Positions 26,474 to 27,843 of a DNA stretch of 27,843 nt are shown here, piece by piece (within the stretch, counting starts at the first letter, position 1; every line of letters begins with the position of its first letter). Source of the stretch: Ettlia oleoabundans (Eukaryota > Chlorophyta > Chlorophyceae > Chlamydomonadales); contig JAAMXP010000005.1 in the NCBI GenBank assembly GCA_019693395.1, forward strand, positions 1-27,843, in the 5' to 3' direction. The notes under the pieces are model-generated. The model was not told the origin of the DNA. It worked only from the letters and a program-made list of their open reading frames with translations, and did not search any database. The translations under genes were made by a program, and so were the position numbers.

Positions 26474-27843
26474 TCACTTTGGAAAACATGGCGGAGGCAA
26501 CTGTTCGTACAGTTCCTCCAGGCACTCCTGCACTGCTGCTCTGCGGCTGGGCCGCCTGTGATACACCTCCACATCCTCGTCGCATTCCTCCCACCTGGCC
26601 TCCGCATGTCGCACAGCTCCATGAAAAGCCTGCTCTGCCTGCAGAATCTCTAGAATCGCCCCCGGCTGCTGATGCTGATCCAGGAGATGCTGCACCTGGT
26701 CCATCAGGGCTGGCACACGCCTCATGAGGTCCCGCACTGAGTCAGCAGCCCGCCCAGGTACTGCTGCCTCAGCGGCGGGGTAGTCTGACGTGAAGTGTGG
26801 GTGAAGTACATCGCAGCACTCTCCATCATACACTTCCCCCTCGCTGCTGCTAGGGCCTGACAGAGCGGCCGCCCTGGCCACTGCAGCAGCCGCTGCCATT
26901 GCTGCTGCTGCAGCTGCTTGGCCAGCAGGGGGGGTTGCTGCCGTGGCCGACCCTGAAGCCGTCGTTTCCAGGGAGCTGAAGCTGGGGTACAGCATGGAAC
27001 GAGGAGAGACAGGGCTTAAGCTCAGAGCCGGCTGTTTTGCTGCTGCCACCTGCGCGGGCTGTTGCATTGCAGGGTGCAGGGGTGGTTGTAACTGGGGTGG
27101 GGACATGTCATGCAGCAGCGGACGTCTCTCGGGGAGCTGCGGCGGCAGGTGCACCCCATGACGCTGCTCGGCGGCTGTGCCCTGCCTGCTGCTGCCATGC
27201 ACCTGTTCTCCGCAAGCGGCACTGAAGTCGACGGCAGCCTGTTGAGCAGTTTGCATGTGCTGCACTGCCGAGAAGGTGCTGTGTCGAGGGGCCCTAACCC
27301 GCCGACTGCTGGCACTCCTGGCAGCCTGTGCTGCATCTCCTGCCCCCCCCGAGGCTGCCACCATATCTAGCTGCAGGACGACGGATCCGCCCAGACACGC
27401 AGCTGCATCGTTGCCTGCAACTGCCGCTAAAGCACTTGCCATGTCATCGCTGGATGCCTGAGCTTGCATCTCAGCTTTCACCACAACCGTGTCAGCAGGC
27501 ACGGGTGCTGCAGAGGATAGTGCTGCGTGCTCCTGCTTCACCCACTGAGGCTGCTGGCTGGAAACAGTGCTGAGTCGGGATGGTAACGCTGCAGCTGTGT
27601 TGCCCGCACTAGCCCTTGCATCAAGGTTGTACATGTCCAAGGAATGGTAGTACGAGGCCTTGCGGTTTTCCACAGTTTGCTGCACATAGTCGCGGTAGCG
27701 CCTCATGGCCGCCCGCATGTACGGCATGCTAAGGAGCTGCAAGACACATGGCATGATAGGTCTTGAGGGTGGGGCGGCGAGGGGCTGGCTAACCAGCCAA
27801 CTCACACCCAAGGCATCCTTGGAGCTGGGGTGGGGTTGAGTCG
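26474..27843 (-). CDS. Unrecognised Ala/Gln-rich protein, 3' part of gene
   Basis: The main exon is 27736-26474, opening after TGTCTTGCAG in phase 0 and giving 420 codons before TAA. An earlier exon probably ends near 27808 (GTGTGAGT-type donor) and continues off the window; its exact end is ambiguous. No family was recognised. The exon begins with a charged aromatic segment (MPYMRAAMRRYRDYVQQ). A long low-complexity middle rich in Ala, Gln, Pro and Ser follows. Near the end is a helical stretch (LMDQVQHLLDQHQQPG, AVRHAEARWEECDEDVEVY) and a final acidic-aromatic ECLEELYEQLPPP. Such composition is common in algal transcription regulators or scaffolds, but no DNA-binding or catalytic motif is visible in this part. 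Confidence 0.65.
   Translation of the reverse strand, partial: TQPHPSSKDALGVSWLVSQPLAAPPSRPIMPCVLQLLSMPYMRAAMRRYRDYVQQTVENRKASYYHSLDMYNLDARASAGNTAAALPSRLSTVSSQQPQWVKQEHAALSSAAPVPADTVVVKAEMQAQASSDDMASALAAVAGNDAAACLGGSVVLQLDMVAASGGAGDAAQAARSASSRRVRAPRHSTFSAVQHMQTAQQAAVDFSAACGEQVHGSSRQGTAAEQRHGVHLPPQLPERRPLLHDMSPPQLQPPLHPAMQQPAQVAAAKQPALSLSPVSPRSMLYPSFSSLETTASGSATAATPPAGQAAAAAAMAAAAAVARAAALSGPSSSEGEVYDGECCDVLHPHFTSDYPAAEAAVPGRAADSVRDLMRRVPALMDQVQHLLDQHQQPGAILEILQAEQAFHGAVRHAEARWEECDEDVEVYHRRPSRRAAVQECLEELYEQLPPPCFPK

Noticed and set aside
1..27843. CRISPR arrays, bacterial operons, phage or insertion sequences
   Set aside because: No regularly spaced repeats, transposase frames, terminal inverted repeats or Shine-Dalgarno-linked gene strings were seen. 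All confident genes are intron-containing eukaryotic genes.

Overview
This is nuclear DNA from a eukaryote, most likely a green alga (Chlorophyta). Intron-dense genes lie close together on both strands, introns are mostly 70-300 bp, and coding sequence is GC-rich with many CAG/CTG runs that encode Gln, Ser and Ala tracts. Several genes are followed by TGTAA, the usual chlorophyte poly(A) signal. I see no bacterial operon, organelle gene, intact transposon, rRNA, tRNA or CRISPR array. Genus and class cannot be fixed from the sequence alone. Gene models were built by hand: exon phases were checked by arithmetic, and junctions were chosen from splice signals plus remembered family alignments.

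Layout. (1) <124-4242, +: 3' part of an RRP6L3/EXD2-like DEDDy exonuclease with 13 exons in the window, including 17-nt and 8-nt microexons and two GC-AG introns. (2) 4762-5598, +: ARPC4, an Arp2/3 complex subunit, with one GC-AG intron. (3) 5900-8668, -: RPN9, a 26S proteasome lid subunit, with 10 exons. (4) 8669-10659: poorly resolved, with a possible small + gene ending near TGTAA signals at 9113-9136 and a 72-codon Cys-containing ORF on the minus strand. (5) 10660-12922, +: flavin-containing monooxygenase. (6) 13148-15031, -: unrecognised protein with a possible plastid leader and two CxxC groups. (7) 15224-18525, +: F-box plus right-handed beta-helix protein. (8) 19095-19858, -: tandem ubiquitin-like protein with one GC-AG intron. 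(9) 20170-25994, -: RAB3GAP1, the Rab3GAP catalytic subunit, with one GC-AG intron. (10) 26474->27843, -: 3' part of an unrecognised Ala/Gln-rich protein.

How the genes relate. They are separate housekeeping or signalling genes, not one pathway. Three belong to the ubiquitin-proteasome world (RPN9, the F-box protein, the tandem ubiquitin-like protein), and ARPC4 and RAB3GAP1 act in actin and membrane traffic. Nothing shows that this proximity is functional.

The strongest unusual signals are: five GC-AG introns among about 50 modelled introns; two microexons inside the conserved cysteine domain of the exonuclease gene; a two-domain ubiquitin-like protein whose first unit is exactly 76 residues and ends in GG but lacks lysines at positions 6, 11, 48 and 63; and a G-quadruplex-type motif lying across a 5' splice site of the F-box gene.
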